Source of the DNA: Paraburkholderia podalyriae
Lineage (GTDB): Bacteria > Pseudomonadota > Gammaproteobacteria > Burkholderiales > Burkholderiaceae
DNA length: 64,000 nucleotides
Direction: 5' to 3'
NCBI RefSeq assembly: GCF_014397785.1
Contig: NZ_VZQQ01000020.1
Span: forward strand, 1 to 64,000
Shown in pieces: positions 1-8,468 of the stretch. The position numbers and the translations under genes were made by a program. The notes beneath the pieces are model-generated. The model saw nothing but the letters and a program-made list of their open reading frames with translations. It ran no database searches and was not told the DNA's origin. Within the stretch, counting starts at the first letter, position 1, and each line of letters starts with the position of its first letter.

Positions 1-315
1 GCGCTCAACGTCACGTTCCTGATTCCATTACTACGTTGCGCATCCTGCTTGGACAAAGGCTCATGCAACGGTGGCTCTCTTCCTGTACGGCAATAGACTG
101 CGCAACTACTTTTGTGACACAGTAGTAATAGCCGACGAGGTTCGAACGTGGAAACTGGTTTTTTGCGGCCCCGGTCCGATTTCGGCGAGTAGGCCGGGGC
201 GCGCGGCGGCTCGAACGGGTGACGTGGGCCAAGCCGGACCAACTGTCCGGTTGAAATCTTTAAACCTGCTAAAATATTGGGTTTTTCGCCGATATCACAT
301 TCAAAGGGACGCGCC
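1..315. other. Non-coding leader region before ybiT
   Basis: No convincing gene is seen in these 315 bases. Short open frames on both strands have atypical composition and no ribosome binding site. The right half holds the likely ybiT promoter and an inverted repeat (described separately). A GGTTCGAAC string near 139-147 resembles a tRNA T-loop, but no acceptor or anticodon stem can be built around it. Confidence 0.6.
234..275 (+). promoter_or_regulatory. Probable extended -10 promoter of ybiT with inverted repeat
   Basis: TGCTAAAAT at 267-275 fits an extended -10 element (TGnTATAAT). No good -35 hexamer lies 17 bases upstream, as is common for extended -10 promoters. An inverted repeat, CCGGAC (234-239) and GTCCGG (245-250) with a 5-base spacer, covers the -35 area and could be an operator. 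The start codon lies about 40 bases downstream of the -10. This is inference from sequence only. Confidence 0.4.
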
Positions 316-1908
316 GTGCTGTCTACTGCCAACATCACCATGCAATTCGGGCCGAAGCCGCTCTTCGAGAACATTTCGGTCAAATTCGGGGGAGGGAACC
401 GCTATGGCCTGATCGGTGCGAACGGCTGCGGCAAATCCACCTTCATGAAGATTCTCGGTTCCGACCTGGAACCGAGCTCGGGCAACGTGATGCTCGAGCC
501 GAACGTGCGCCTGGGCAAGCTGCGCCAGGACCAGTTCGCGTACGAAGACGTGCGCGTGCTCGACGTCGTGATGATGGGCCACGCCGAAATGTGGGCCGCG
601 ATGACCGAGCGCGACGCGATCTACGCGAACCCCGACGCGACCGACGACGACTACATGCACGCGGCCGAGCTCGAAGCGAAGTTCGCCGAGTTCGACGGCT
701 ACACGGCCGAAGCGCGCGCGGGCGAACTGCTGCTCGGCATCGGCATTGCGATCGAAGACCACAACGGCCCGATGAGCAACGTGGCGCCCGGCTGGAAGCT
801 GCGCGTGCTGCTCGCGCAGGCGCTGTTCTCGAAGCCGGACGTGCTGCTGCTGGATGAGCCGACCAACAACCTCGACATCAACTCGATCCGTTGGCTGGAA
901 GATGTTCTCAACCAGTACAACTCGACGATGATCATCATCTCGCACGACCGGCACTTCCTGAACCAGGTCTGCACGCACATGGCCGACATGGACTATGGCA
1001 CGCTGAAGGTCTACCCGGGCAATTACGACGACTACATGCTCGCCAGCACACAGGCGCGCGAGCGTCAGCAGGCCGCCAACGCAAAGGCGAAAGAGCGCGT
1101 GGCCGATCTGCAGGACTTCGTGCGCCGCTTCTCGGCGAACAAGTCGAAGGCGCGCCAGGCCACCAGCCGTCTGAAGATGATCGACAAGATCAAGATCGAG
1201 GAATTCAAGCCGTCGTCGCGGCAGAACCCGTTCATCCGCTTCGAGTTCGAGAAGAAGCTGCACAACATCGCGGTGGTCGCCGACAGCATTTCGAAGAAAT
1301 ACGAGCGCTCGATCTTCAATAACTTCAGCATCAGCGTGCAGCCGGGCGAGCGCATCGCGATCATCGGCGAGAACGGCGCGGGCAAGACCACGCTGCTGCG
1401 CTCGCTGCTCGGCAATCTGCAACTCGATCACGGCACGGTGAAGTGGGCGGAAAACGCGAACATCGGCTACATGCCGCAGGACACGTACGAAGAGTTTCCG
1501 AGCGACGTCACGCTGATGGACTGGATCGACCAGTACCGCAAGGAAGGCGACGACGAGCAGATGGTGCGCGGCACGCTCGGCCGCCTGCTGTTCAATGCGG
1601 ACGACATCCGCAAGTCGGTCAAGGTGCTGTCGGGCGGCGAGAAGGGCCGCATGATCTGGGGCAAGCTGATGCTCGGCCGCCACAACGTGCTGCTGATGGA
1701 CGAGCCGACCAACCACATGGACATGGAGTCGATCGAGTCGCTGCAGATCGCGCTGGATAAGTTCGACGGCACGCTGATTTTCGTGTCGCACGACCGCGAG
1801 TTCGTCAGCGGCCTCGCGAACCGGATCATCGAAGTGAAGACCAATGGCACGCTGAACGACTTCGGTGGCAACTATGAGGACTTCCTGACCAGTCAGGGCG
1901 TTCAATAA
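316..1908 (+). CDS. ybiT: ABC-F family ATPase YbiT
   Basis: A cytoplasmic ABC-F protein of 530 residues with two ATPase domains and no membrane segments; members of the family bind ribosomes and tune translation. Walker A motifs are GANGCGKST (34-42) and GENGAGKTT (about 351-359). The second domain has a normal LSGGE signature near 438, whereas the first signature is the degenerate VAPGW. Both Walker B segments read LLLDEPTN or LLMDEPTN. The charged linker between the domains lies around residues 230-320. The GTG at 316 was chosen because the protein then begins LSTANITMQFG, as in E. coli YbiT; the open frame extends 13 codons further upstream. The gene is monocistronic, ended by a strong terminator. 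The molecular role of YbiT is less well known than that of EttA. Confidence 0.93.
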   Translation: MLSTANITMQFGPKPLFENISVKFGGGNRYGLIGANGCGKSTFMKILGSDLEPSSGNVMLEPNVRLGKLRQDQFAYEDVRVLDVVMMGHAEMWAAMTERDAIYANPDATDDDYMHAAELEAKFAEFDGYTAEARAGELLLGIGIAIEDHNGPMSNVAPGWKLRVLLAQALFSKPDVLLLDEPTNNLDINSIRWLEDVLNQYNSTMIIISHDRHFLNQVCTHMADMDYGTLKVYPGNYDDYMLASTQARERQQAANAKAKERVADLQDFVRRFSANKSKARQATSRLKMIDKIKIEEFKPSSRQNPFIRFEFEKKLHNIAVVADSISKKYERSIFNNFSISVQPGERIAIIGENGAGKTTLLRSLLGNLQLDHGTVKWAENANIGYMPQDTYEEFPSDVTLMDWIDQYRKEGDDEQMVRGTLGRLLFNADDIRKSVKVLSGGEKGRMIWGKLMLGRHNVLLMDEPTNHMDMESIESLQIALDKFDGTLIFVSHDREFVSGLANRIIEVKTNGTLNDFGGNYEDFLTSQGVQ

Positions 1909-1944
1909 GCGTTTCGATTCGCGCTGATCGAATTGCGTCGCAGC

Positions 1945-1976
1945 AAAAAAGCCCGCTTCGTCGAAGCGGGCTTTTT
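1945..1976 (+). terminator. Rho-independent terminator after ybiT
   Basis: A perfect stem GCCCGCTT/AAGCGGGC around a CGTCG loop (1951-1971) is flanked by A6 on the left and T5 on the right. It can therefore act on both strands and separates ybiT from the convergent DUF1289 gene. Confidence 0.9.
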
Positions 1977-2015
1977 CATGGCAGCGTCAACCCGCGATGC
2001 GCGCGACGAACAGCC

Positions 2016-2219
2016 TCACACCTTGTCGTTCTGAAACCGCATCGCCGTGCCTTCCCGTTCGATCCGGGCCCAGATCGCGCGCTTTTCCTCGTCGCTGAGG
2101 AACACCCAGTTCGACACCTCGCCGGCGGTGCGGCCGCAGCCTTTGCAGACCTCGTCGAAAAGCGTGGAGCAGACGCCGATGCACGGGCTGTCGGGAAGAT
2201 CGTGGAGATTCGAAGTCAT
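2016..2219 (-). CDS. DUF1289 small cysteine-rich protein
   Basis: A 67-residue protein with four cysteines (C13, C17, C25, C28) in the pattern CxxxC...CxxC, the hallmark of the DUF1289 family, suggesting a metal or Fe-S site. The motif SPCIGVC near the N-terminus and a tryptophan-containing WVFLSDEEKR segment are typical of the family, which is widespread in Proteobacteria and has no proven function. An AAGG ribosome binding site precedes the ATG. It is convergent with ybiT and lies downstream of mntH on the same strand, 122 bases away, so co-transcription with mntH is possible. Confidence 0.85.
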   Translation of the reverse strand: MTSNLHDLPDSPCIGVCSTLFDEVCKGCGRTAGEVSNWVFLSDEEKRAIWARIEREGTAMRFQNDKV

Positions 2220-2341
2220 CGGAAACCTTGAGGCGGGGAGGCAAAGTCCCGCTATGTTAACCGATGGCGGCGCGTGCCTTGCACGCGGCGCTCAGCGTCG
2301 TGCGAAGTTCCTGCCAATCGCGCTGAGCTTTGCGTCCGCCA

Positions 2342-3643
2342 TCACACCGCCGTCGCCAGTTGCCACAACAGCGCACCATTGAGCGCGATGATGAACGCCG
2401 CCGACAGCCACGACAGCGCGAGCGGCACGCCGCGCACGCGCCAGCCGCGCATCAGCGTCGCATCGGACGCACAGCGGATCAGCGGCACGACCGCGAGCGG
2501 CAATTGCAGGCTCAGCACAACCTGGCTCGCGACCAGCAACTGATTCGAGCCATGCTGGCCGAACGTTCCGACAGCGAGCAAGGCCGGCCCGATCGCGAGC
2601 GCACGCGTGAGCAGCGCGCGTTTCCAGCGCGGCAACCGCACCCGCAGGAAGCCCTCCATCACCGTCTGACCGGCCAACGTGCCGGTGACGGTCGCGCTGA
2701 GTCCACAGGCGAGCAGCGCCGTCGCGAACAGGATGCCGGCCCAGTGGCTGCCGACGAGCGGCGCGATTAGCCGATGCGCATCGGCCAGATCGGTCACGTC
2801 CCGATGGCCGCTCGCATAGAACACGGCGGCCGCGACGATCAGCAGCGCCGCGTTGATCACAAACGCGAACGCAAGCGAGCCGAAGGTATCGAGATTGACG
2901 ACATGCAGCGCGGCCTTGATCTCTCCGTCGCTGCTGTCGGGCGCGTGATGCTTGACGAGCGCCGAATGCAGATACAGGTTGTGCGGCATGACCGTCGCGC
3001 CGACGATGCCGGCCGCGAGCCACAGCATGCCCGCGCTTCTGATCAGCTCCAGGCTCGGCGCGGTGCCGGCGAGCGCCGCGTGCCAGTCGGGCCGCGCGAG
3101 CGCGAGCTGTACGACGAAGCACAGGCCGACCAGGCCGATCAGCGCGGCGATCACCGCCTCCAGCCTGCGGCCGCCTTTCTGCTGGAGCGCGAGCAGCGCG
3201 AAGGTGCACACCGCCGACATCAACACGCCGACCGTCAGCGACACGCCGAGCAGCAGTTGCAGCGCGACCGCGCTGCCGAGCACCTCGGCGACATCGCAGG
3301 CGATGATCGCGACTTCGCTCGTGAGCCACAGGAACAGCGTCGCGCGCCGGCCATTGCGCTCGCGGCACAGCTGCGCGAGATCGCGCCCGGTCACGACGCC
3401 CAGACGCGACGACAGCCATTGCATCAGCATTCCCATCAGGCTCGACAGCAGCACGATGCCGAGCAGGCGGTAGCCGTAGCCTGCGCCGGCGCCGAGCGCG
3501 GTCGCCCAGTTGCCGGGATCGATATAGCCGACCGCGATCAGCGCGCCGGCGCCGAGGTACGAAAACCAGTGCGCCGGACGCGTCGGCTCGCCCGGCAAAC
3601 GCCGGCGGCGGTTGGGACGCATCGCGAAAGGATTGGTGTTCAT
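2342..3643 (-). CDS. mntH: Nramp-family divalent metal (Mn/Fe) transporter
   Basis: A 433-residue inner-membrane protein with about 11 hydrophobic segments. It has the two unwound-helix motifs of Nramp transporters: DPGN at 42-45 (helix 1) and MPH at 219-221 (helix 6). The methionine of MPH is the metal-binding thioether that favours Mn2+ and Fe2+ over Ca2+ and Mg2+ in characterised family members, so proton-coupled Mn2+ import is the likely role. The ATG at 3643 was chosen because the frame upstream (19 codons) shows no family similarity; neither start has a strong ribosome binding site. No MntR or Fur gene is adjacent, and no manganese riboswitch was recognised upstream. Confidence 0.9.
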   Translation of the reverse strand: MNTNPFAMRPNRRRRLPGEPTRPAHWFSYLGAGALIAVGYIDPGNWATALGAGAGYGYRLLGIVLLSSLMGMLMQWLSSRLGVVTGRDLAQLCRERNGRRATLFLWLTSEVAIIACDVAEVLGSAVALQLLLGVSLTVGVLMSAVCTFALLALQQKGGRRLEAVIAALIGLVGLCFVVQLALARPDWHAALAGTAPSLELIRSAGMLWLAAGIVGATVMPHNLYLHSALVKHHAPDSSDGEIKAALHVVNLDTFGSLAFAFVINAALLIVAAAVFYASGHRDVTDLADAHRLIAPLVGSHWAGILFATALLACGLSATVTGTLAGQTVMEGFLRVRLPRWKRALLTRALAIGPALLAVGTFGQHGSNQLLVASQVVLSLQLPLAVVPLIRCASDATLMRGWRVRGVPLALSWLSAAFIIALNGALLWQLATAV

Positions 3644-4179
3644 CGTGCCAGCGTTTCTGGGAAACCCATTCTGCTGCAAATCATATGGCCACCATTGCAC
3701 GCGCGCCGCGGCTGGCCGGCCGTCGCGCGACGACGTCGCGCAATTCGCATCAAGAGGTCATGATAGGAGCATTCGAGCCGTCGTGGCGCCGCCGCGGCCA
3801 ATGAAAGGTGCAGATCACGCCGACGCAGCTCGTCACCGGCAACGGCCGCCGGGCACCCGCGCGGGCCACGGCGACGCACCGCCCAGGTGCGCGACGACGC
3901 CGACCTGACAACCAGATAACAAGGACTCGACGAAACCCCGCAGCCTGTGCCCAGCGCCGATCAAGCGCGGCCGCGGCACGCGTATTTTTTGATAGACACG
4001 CGTCGATAACCCGTTAAAATTGCGCCCATTTTGCAGTGGTGCGGCCAGAGCCTGTACCGTTTGCGCGACAACTCCGGGTTTATTTTGGAGCGGGCAATAT
4101 TTGGTGGTAGTTTTCGGGGTTTTCAGGGGGCCGTGCGCGCGAGGGCGCGGCTTGAGTGACGAAAGAATCGGAGAACGGG
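3644..4179. other. Intergenic region between mntH and potF
   Basis: About 536 bases separate these divergent genes and must hold both promoters. No credible gene was found. For potF, TTGATA (3989-3994) and TAAAAT (4015-4020) are the best hexamers, but their 20-base spacing is long, so the promoter assignment is weak. A GGAGA ribosome binding site lies at 4170-4174. No clear operator palindrome was seen. Confidence 0.5.
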
Positions 4180-5280
4180 ATGAACAAGCGGATAGTGGGG
4201 CATATGGCGGCGCTGATCTTGTGCGCGGCGCCGTGGTTGACGGCCGCTGCGAAGGATACGCAGCTCAACGTATATAACTGGTCCGACTACATCGCGAAGG
4301 ACACGATTCCGAACTTCACGAAGCAGACCGGCGTTCAGGTCAAGTACGACAACTACGACAGCGACGACACGCTGCAGGCGAAGCTGCTCACCGGCAATTC
4401 GGGCTACGACATCGTCGTGCCGACCAGCAACTACGCGGGCAAGCAGATCGCCGCGGGCATCTTCGAGCCGCTCGACAAATCGAAGCTGCCGAACCTGAAG
4501 TACCTCGACCCGTCGCTGATGGCGCTCGTCGCCGGCGCCGATCCGGGCAACAAGTACGTGGTGCCCTGGGCGTACGGCACGACCGGCCTCGGTTACAACG
4601 TGACGAAGGTCCAACAGATCCTCGGCAAGGACGCGCCGCTCGATAGCTGGGACATCCTTTTCAAGCCGGAAAATATCTCGAAGCTGAAGACCTGCGGCGT
4701 ATCGGTGCTCGACGCGCCGGACCAGATGTTCGCAGCCGCGCTGCACTACATAGGTAAGGACCCGATGAGCACGAACCCGGCCGACTACCGCGCCGCGCTC
4801 GCGATGCTGAAAAAGACCCGCCCGTACATCACGCAGTTCAACTCGTCGGGCTACATCAACGACCTCGTCGGCGGCGACATCTGCTTCGCGTACGGCTGGT
4901 CGGGCGACGTCGTGATCGCCAAGCATCGCGCGATCGAGGCGAAGAAGCCTTACAGGATCGAGTACTTCGTGCCGAAGGGCGGCGCGCCGGTGTGGTTCGA
5001 CGTGATGGCGATTCCGAAGGATGCGAAGCACAAGGAAGCCGCGCTCGAGTGGATCAACTACATCGAGACGCCGCAGGTGCACGCCGCGATCACCAATGCC
5101 GTGTACTACCCGAGCGTCAATACGGAAGCGCGCAAGTACGTGGACAAGGACGTCGCGAACGATCCGGCCGTGTACCCGTCGCCGGAAACCATCAAGACGC
5201 TGTTCCTTTTGAAGCCGCTGCCGCAGGAAATCCAGCGGCTGCAAACACGGCTGTGGACCGAGTTCAAGTCCGGCCGCTAG
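4180..5280 (+). CDS. potF: Polyamine (putrescine-type) periplasmic binding protein
   Basis: A 366-residue extracellular solute-binding protein of the PotD/PotF family. A signal peptide covers about residues 1-24 (MNKR start, hydrophobic core, then TAAAKD), followed by the family hallmark LNVYNWSDYI. It would capture putrescine or spermidine in the periplasm and deliver it to PotHI. The ATG at 4180 was preferred over one 24 bases upstream because GGAGA (4170-4174) lies 5 bases before it and it starts at the signal peptide. It is the first gene of potFGHI; an intercistronic hairpin follows it. Substrate preference (putrescine or spermidine) cannot be settled by eye. Confidence 0.9.
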   Translation: MNKRIVGHMAALILCAAPWLTAAAKDTQLNVYNWSDYIAKDTIPNFTKQTGVQVKYDNYDSDDTLQAKLLTGNSGYDIVVPTSNYAGKQIAAGIFEPLDKSKLPNLKYLDPSLMALVAGADPGNKYVVPWAYGTTGLGYNVTKVQQILGKDAPLDSWDILFKPENISKLKTCGVSVLDAPDQMFAAALHYIGKDPMSTNPADYRAALAMLKKTRPYITQFNSSGYINDLVGGDICFAYGWSGDVVIAKHRAIEAKKPYRIEYFVPKGGAPVWFDVMAIPKDAKHKEAALEWINYIETPQVHAAITNAVYYPSVNTEARKYVDKDVANDPAVYPSPETIKTLFLLKPLPQEIQRLQTRLWTEFKSGR

Positions 5281-5310
5281 GCGCGGCAACAAACAGATAA
5301 GCAGCATATG

Positions 5311-5336
5311 AAGCCCTCGGTGTTCACCGGGGGCTT
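5311..5336 (+). promoter_or_regulatory. Intercistronic hairpin between potF and potG
   Basis: A 12-bp stem AAGCCCTCGGTG / CACCGGGGGCTT (one G-U pair) with a very short loop, followed by only a weak T-rich tail (TGTTCG). It resembles a leaky terminator or mRNA-stabilising hairpin, which would give more binding protein than transporter. This is a common arrangement in ABC importer operons; the function here is inferred. Confidence 0.6.
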
Positions 5337-5367
5337 TGTTCGTCAAACGCCGGAGTGAAGCAGCATT

Positions 5368-6537
5368 ATGATCAGCAGTGAGCAGTCGGGCGCGCTGGCC
5401 GGGACGGCCGTGCCGTCGACGGGCCCGGACGCCGTTACGGGCGACGCAGCGGACGGGTTCATCCAGATCGTCGACGTCGTGAAGAAGTTCGGCGAAACCG
5501 TCGCGGTCAAAGGGGTCAGCCTGACGGTGAAGAAGGGCGAGCTATTCGCGCTGCTAGGCAGCTCTGGCTGCGGCAAGTCGACGTTGCTGCGCATGATGGC
5601 CGGCCTCGAAACCGTGACGTCGGGCAAGATCCTGATCGATGGCGAAGATCTCGCGCAGCTGCCGCCGTATCGCCGGCCGGTCAACATGATGTTCCAGTCG
5701 TACGCGCTCTTTCCGCACATGACGGTCGAGGCGAACGTGGCGTTCGGCCTGAAGCAGGAAGGTGTGCCCAAGGCCGAGCTGAAAGATCGCCTGCACAACG
5801 CGCTCGAACTCGTGCAGATGGGCCGCTTCGCGAAGCGCAAGCCGCATCAGCTATCGGGCGGGCAGCAGCAGCGCGTCGCGCTCGCGCGCTCGCTCGTCAA
5901 GCGGCCGAAGCTGCTGCTGCTCGACGAGCCCATGTCGGCGCTCGACAAGCAGATCCGCCAGCGCACGCAGATCGAGCTCGTCAACATTCTCGACCAGGTC
6001 GGCGTCACCTGCATGATGGTCACGCACGATCAGGAAGAAGCGATGACGATGGCCAACCGTCTCGCCGTGATGAGCGAAGGCCAGATCGTGCAGCTCGGCA
6101 CGCCGCATGAAGTCTACGAGTATCCGAACAGCCGTTTCTCGGCGGAATTCATCGGCTCGACCAATCTGTTCGAAGGCCATACCGTCGAGGACGAACCCGA
6201 TCACGTGTTCATCGAAACGCCGGATCTGACGTGCCATTTGCACGTCAATCACGGCATCACCGGTCCGCTCGGCATGCCGGTGACGATCTCGGTGCGGCCC
6301 GAACGCATCGCGCTCACGCGCAAGCCGCCAGAGGGCGCGTACAACTGGGGCAAGGGCGTCGTCACGAATATCGCGTACATGGGCGGCTATTCGCTGTATC
6401 ACGTGAAGCTCGACGGCGGCAAGACCGTGATCGCGAACGTGACGAGCCTCGCGCTCACCGAAATCGATCCGCCGTCCTGGGGTGACGAAGTCTACGTGCG
6501 CTGGAGCGCATCGGCCGGCGTGGTGCTGACGTCATGA
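5368..6537 (+). CDS. potG: Polyamine ABC transporter ATP-binding protein
   Basis: A 389-residue cytoplasmic ATPase that powers the PotHI permease. It has Walker A GSSGCGKST (64-72), a LSGGQQQR signature near 162, Walker B LLLLDEP (182-188), a switch histidine in THDQEEA, and a C-terminal TOBE-type regulatory domain (about 290-389, containing SVRPERI). The first about 30 residues are a low-complexity extension before FIQIVDVVKKFG. Its stop codon overlaps the potH start by 4 bases (ATGA at 6534-6537), so the two are translationally coupled. Confidence 0.93.
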   Translation: MISSEQSGALAGTAVPSTGPDAVTGDAADGFIQIVDVVKKFGETVAVKGVSLTVKKGELFALLGSSGCGKSTLLRMMAGLETVTSGKILIDGEDLAQLPPYRRPVNMMFQSYALFPHMTVEANVAFGLKQEGVPKAELKDRLHNALELVQMGRFAKRKPHQLSGGQQQRVALARSLVKRPKLLLLDEPMSALDKQIRQRTQIELVNILDQVGVTCMMVTHDQEEAMTMANRLAVMSEGQIVQLGTPHEVYEYPNSRFSAEFIGSTNLFEGHTVEDEPDHVFIETPDLTCHLHVNHGITGPLGMPVTISVRPERIALTRKPPEGAYNWGKGVVTNIAYMGGYSLYHVKLDGGKTVIANVTSLALTEIDPPSWGDEVYVRWSASAGVVLTS

Positions 6538-7466
6538 AAGAGGCGCTTGCGTCGTTTTTCGCATGGCCCGTGCGGCGTCTGCAGCTCACTGGCCGTACCG
6601 CGGTGGTGGCGGGGCCGTTCGTCTGGCTGCTGCTGTTTTTCCTGGTGCCATTCCTGCTGGTCGTGAAGATCAGCTTTGCCGATTCGCAGCTCGGCATTCC
6701 GCCGTACACGCAGCTCGTCAACTTCGCGGAAGGCGCACTGCACATCACGCTGGATCTGTCGCACTACGTGTTTCTGCTGACCGACAGCCTGTACTTCGCG
6801 ACCTATGTGAATTCAGTCGTGGTCGCGGCGATTTCGACGGTGCTGTGTCTGCTGATCGGCTATCCGATGGCGTACTACATCGCGCGCTCGAATCCGGCCA
6901 CCCGCAATCTTCTGATGATGGCTGTGATGCTGCCATTCTGGACCTCGTTCCTGATCCGCGTATATGCATGGATCGGCATTCTGAAGAACAACGGGCTGCT
7001 GAATAATTTTCTGATGTCGGTCGGCCTGATCCATTCGCCGATCGAGCTGTATCACACGAACACGGCGGTCTATATCGGCATGGTCTATTCGTACCTGCCG
7101 TTTCTCGTGATGCCGCTTTACGCGCATCTCGTGAAAATGGACCTGACCTTACTGGAAGCCGCCTATGACCTCGGCGCGAAGCCGTGGAAGGCGTTCTGGC
7201 AGATCACGCTGCCGCTGTCGAAGAACGGCATCGTCGCGGGCTGTCTGCTGGTGTTCATTCCGGCGGTCGGCGAGTATGTGATTCCTGAGCTGCTCGGCGG
7301 CGCGAACACGCTGATGATCGGCCGCGTGATGTGGAACGAGTTCTTCGACAATGCCGACTGGCCGATGGCGTCCGCCGTCACCTGCGCGATGGTGTTGCTG
7401 CTGCTGGTGCCGATGGCGCTGTTCCAGCATGCGCAGGCGAAGGCATTGGAGGAGGGCCGCCAATGA
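6534..7466 (+). CDS. potH: Polyamine ABC transporter permease PotH
   Basis: A 310-residue inner-membrane permease with about six hydrophobic helices; the first strong one is VWLLLFFLVPFLLVV near residues 29-43. The cytoplasmic EAA loop, EAAYDLGAKPWKAFW, contacts the ATPase. It forms the membrane channel with PotI. ATGA overlaps join it to potG upstream and potI downstream, so all three are made from one message in a coupled way. Confidence 0.93.
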   Translation: MKEALASFFAWPVRRLQLTGRTAVVAGPFVWLLLFFLVPFLLVVKISFADSQLGIPPYTQLVNFAEGALHITLDLSHYVFLLTDSLYFATYVNSVVVAAISTVLCLLIGYPMAYYIARSNPATRNLLMMAVMLPFWTSFLIRVYAWIGILKNNGLLNNFLMSVGLIHSPIELYHTNTAVYIGMVYSYLPFLVMPLYAHLVKMDLTLLEAAYDLGAKPWKAFWQITLPLSKNGIVAGCLLVFIPAVGEYVIPELLGGANTLMIGRVMWNEFFDNADWPMASAVTCAMVLLLLVPMALFQHAQAKALEEGRQ

Positions 7467-8281
7467 AGCCGAATCGCATGCTGCAGTTGATCGCCCTCGG
7501 TATCGGCTTTCTGTTTCTGTATATCCCGATCGTCAGCCTCGTCGTCTATTCGTTCAACGAATCGCAACTGGTGACGGTGTGGACGCGCTTCTCGACGCGC
7601 TGGTACGCGGCGCTGTTGCAGGACGGCGAGCTGATTACGTCGGCGTGGCTGTCGTTGCGTATCGGCCTGCTCACGGCATTCGCGTCGGTGATCATCGGTA
7701 CATGGGCCGGCTTCGTGCTCGCGCGCATGGGGCGCTTTCGCGGCTTCACGCTGTACACCGGCATGATCAACGCGCCGCTGGTGATCCCTGAAGTGATTCA
7801 GGGCATCTCGCTGCTGCTGCTGTTCATCGAAATGGCGCGCTGGATCGGCTGGCCAGCCGAACGCGGCATCTTCACGATCTGGATCGGTCACGTGATGCTG
7901 TGCATTTCATACGTCGCGATCATCGTGCAGTCGCGCGTGCGGGAGCTGCATCCGTCGCTCGAGGAAGCCGCGCTCGACCTCGGCGCGACACCGCTGCGCG
8001 TGTTCTTTTCCGTCACGCTGCCGCTGATTTCGCAGGCGCTGGTGTCGGGCTGGCTACTGTCGTTCACGCTGTCGATCGACGACGTCGTGCTGTCCGCGTT
8101 CCTGTCGGGTCCCGGCTCGACGACCTTGCCGCTCGTCGTATTCTCGCGCGTTCGCCTTGGCCTGAACCCGGAGATGAATGCGCTCGCGACGCTGTTTATC
8201 GCGGTCGTCACGGTCGGCGTCGTCGCCGCGAACTTCTTCATGCAGCGCGCTGAGCGCAAGCGGGCCGTGATGGCGGTCTGA
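7463..8281 (+). CDS. potI: Polyamine ABC transporter permease PotI
   Basis: A 272-residue permease partner of PotH. It starts at the ATG that overlaps the potH stop (7463-7466), giving MKPNRMLQ and then the first membrane helix (LIALGIGFLFLYIPIVSLVV). The EAA loop EEAALDLGATPLRVFF is intact. An open frame extends 44 codons upstream inside potH and was rejected because of the clean ATGA overlap. The 3' end is followed 45 bases later by a small hydrophobic ORF. Confidence 0.93.
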   Translation: MKPNRMLQLIALGIGFLFLYIPIVSLVVYSFNESQLVTVWTRFSTRWYAALLQDGELITSAWLSLRIGLLTAFASVIIGTWAGFVLARMGRFRGFTLYTGMINAPLVIPEVIQGISLLLLFIEMARWIGWPAERGIFTIWIGHVMLCISYVAIIVQSRVRELHPSLEEAALDLGATPLRVFFSVTLPLISQALVSGWLLSFTLSIDDVVLSAFLSGPGSTTLPLVVFSRVRLGLNPEMNALATLFIAVVTVGVVAANFFMQRAERKRAVMAV

Positions 8282-8326
8282 GAGGTTGCGTGATCGAACC
8301 GCCCCTCACTACTTCCGACGATAGCG

Positions 8327-8446
8327 ATGATCGAGTCCCTTCTGCGTGTGCTGGACTGGGAGCCGCTTTATCGGCTGTGGGAACTGATCGTGATCATCGT
8401 GAAGTTTCTGTGGGAGCTGTTGCAGTTGCTGAGCGGCGGCGGGTGA
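8327..8446 (+). CDS. Candidate 39-residue hydrophobic small protein
   Basis: ATG to TGA encodes 39 residues: an acidic start (MIES), a leucine- and tryptophan-rich stretch (LDWEPLYRLWE), a strongly hydrophobic segment (LIVIIVKFLWELLQLL) and a Ser-Gly-Gly-Gly tail. It could form one amphipathic or membrane-spanning helix. About 85 percent of third codon positions are G or C, as in real genes here. It follows potI by 45 bases on the same strand and may be the last gene of the operon. No good ribosome binding site is visible, which lowers confidence. Function unknown; a small subunit or regulator of the Pot permease is only a guess. Confidence 0.45.
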   Translation: MIESLLRVLDWEPLYRLWELIVIIVKFLWELLQLLSGGG

Positions 8447-8468
8447 TGACAGTGCCGGCCCACGAGCT

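Noticed and set aside
120..160. tRNA-like GGTTCGAAC string
   Set aside because: No acceptor, D or anticodon stems can be paired around it.
301..1905. Long open frame on the minus strand opposite ybiT
   Set aside because: It mirrors the coding strand in high-GC DNA, is rich in Arg, His and Val and lacks domains; ybiT is clearly real.
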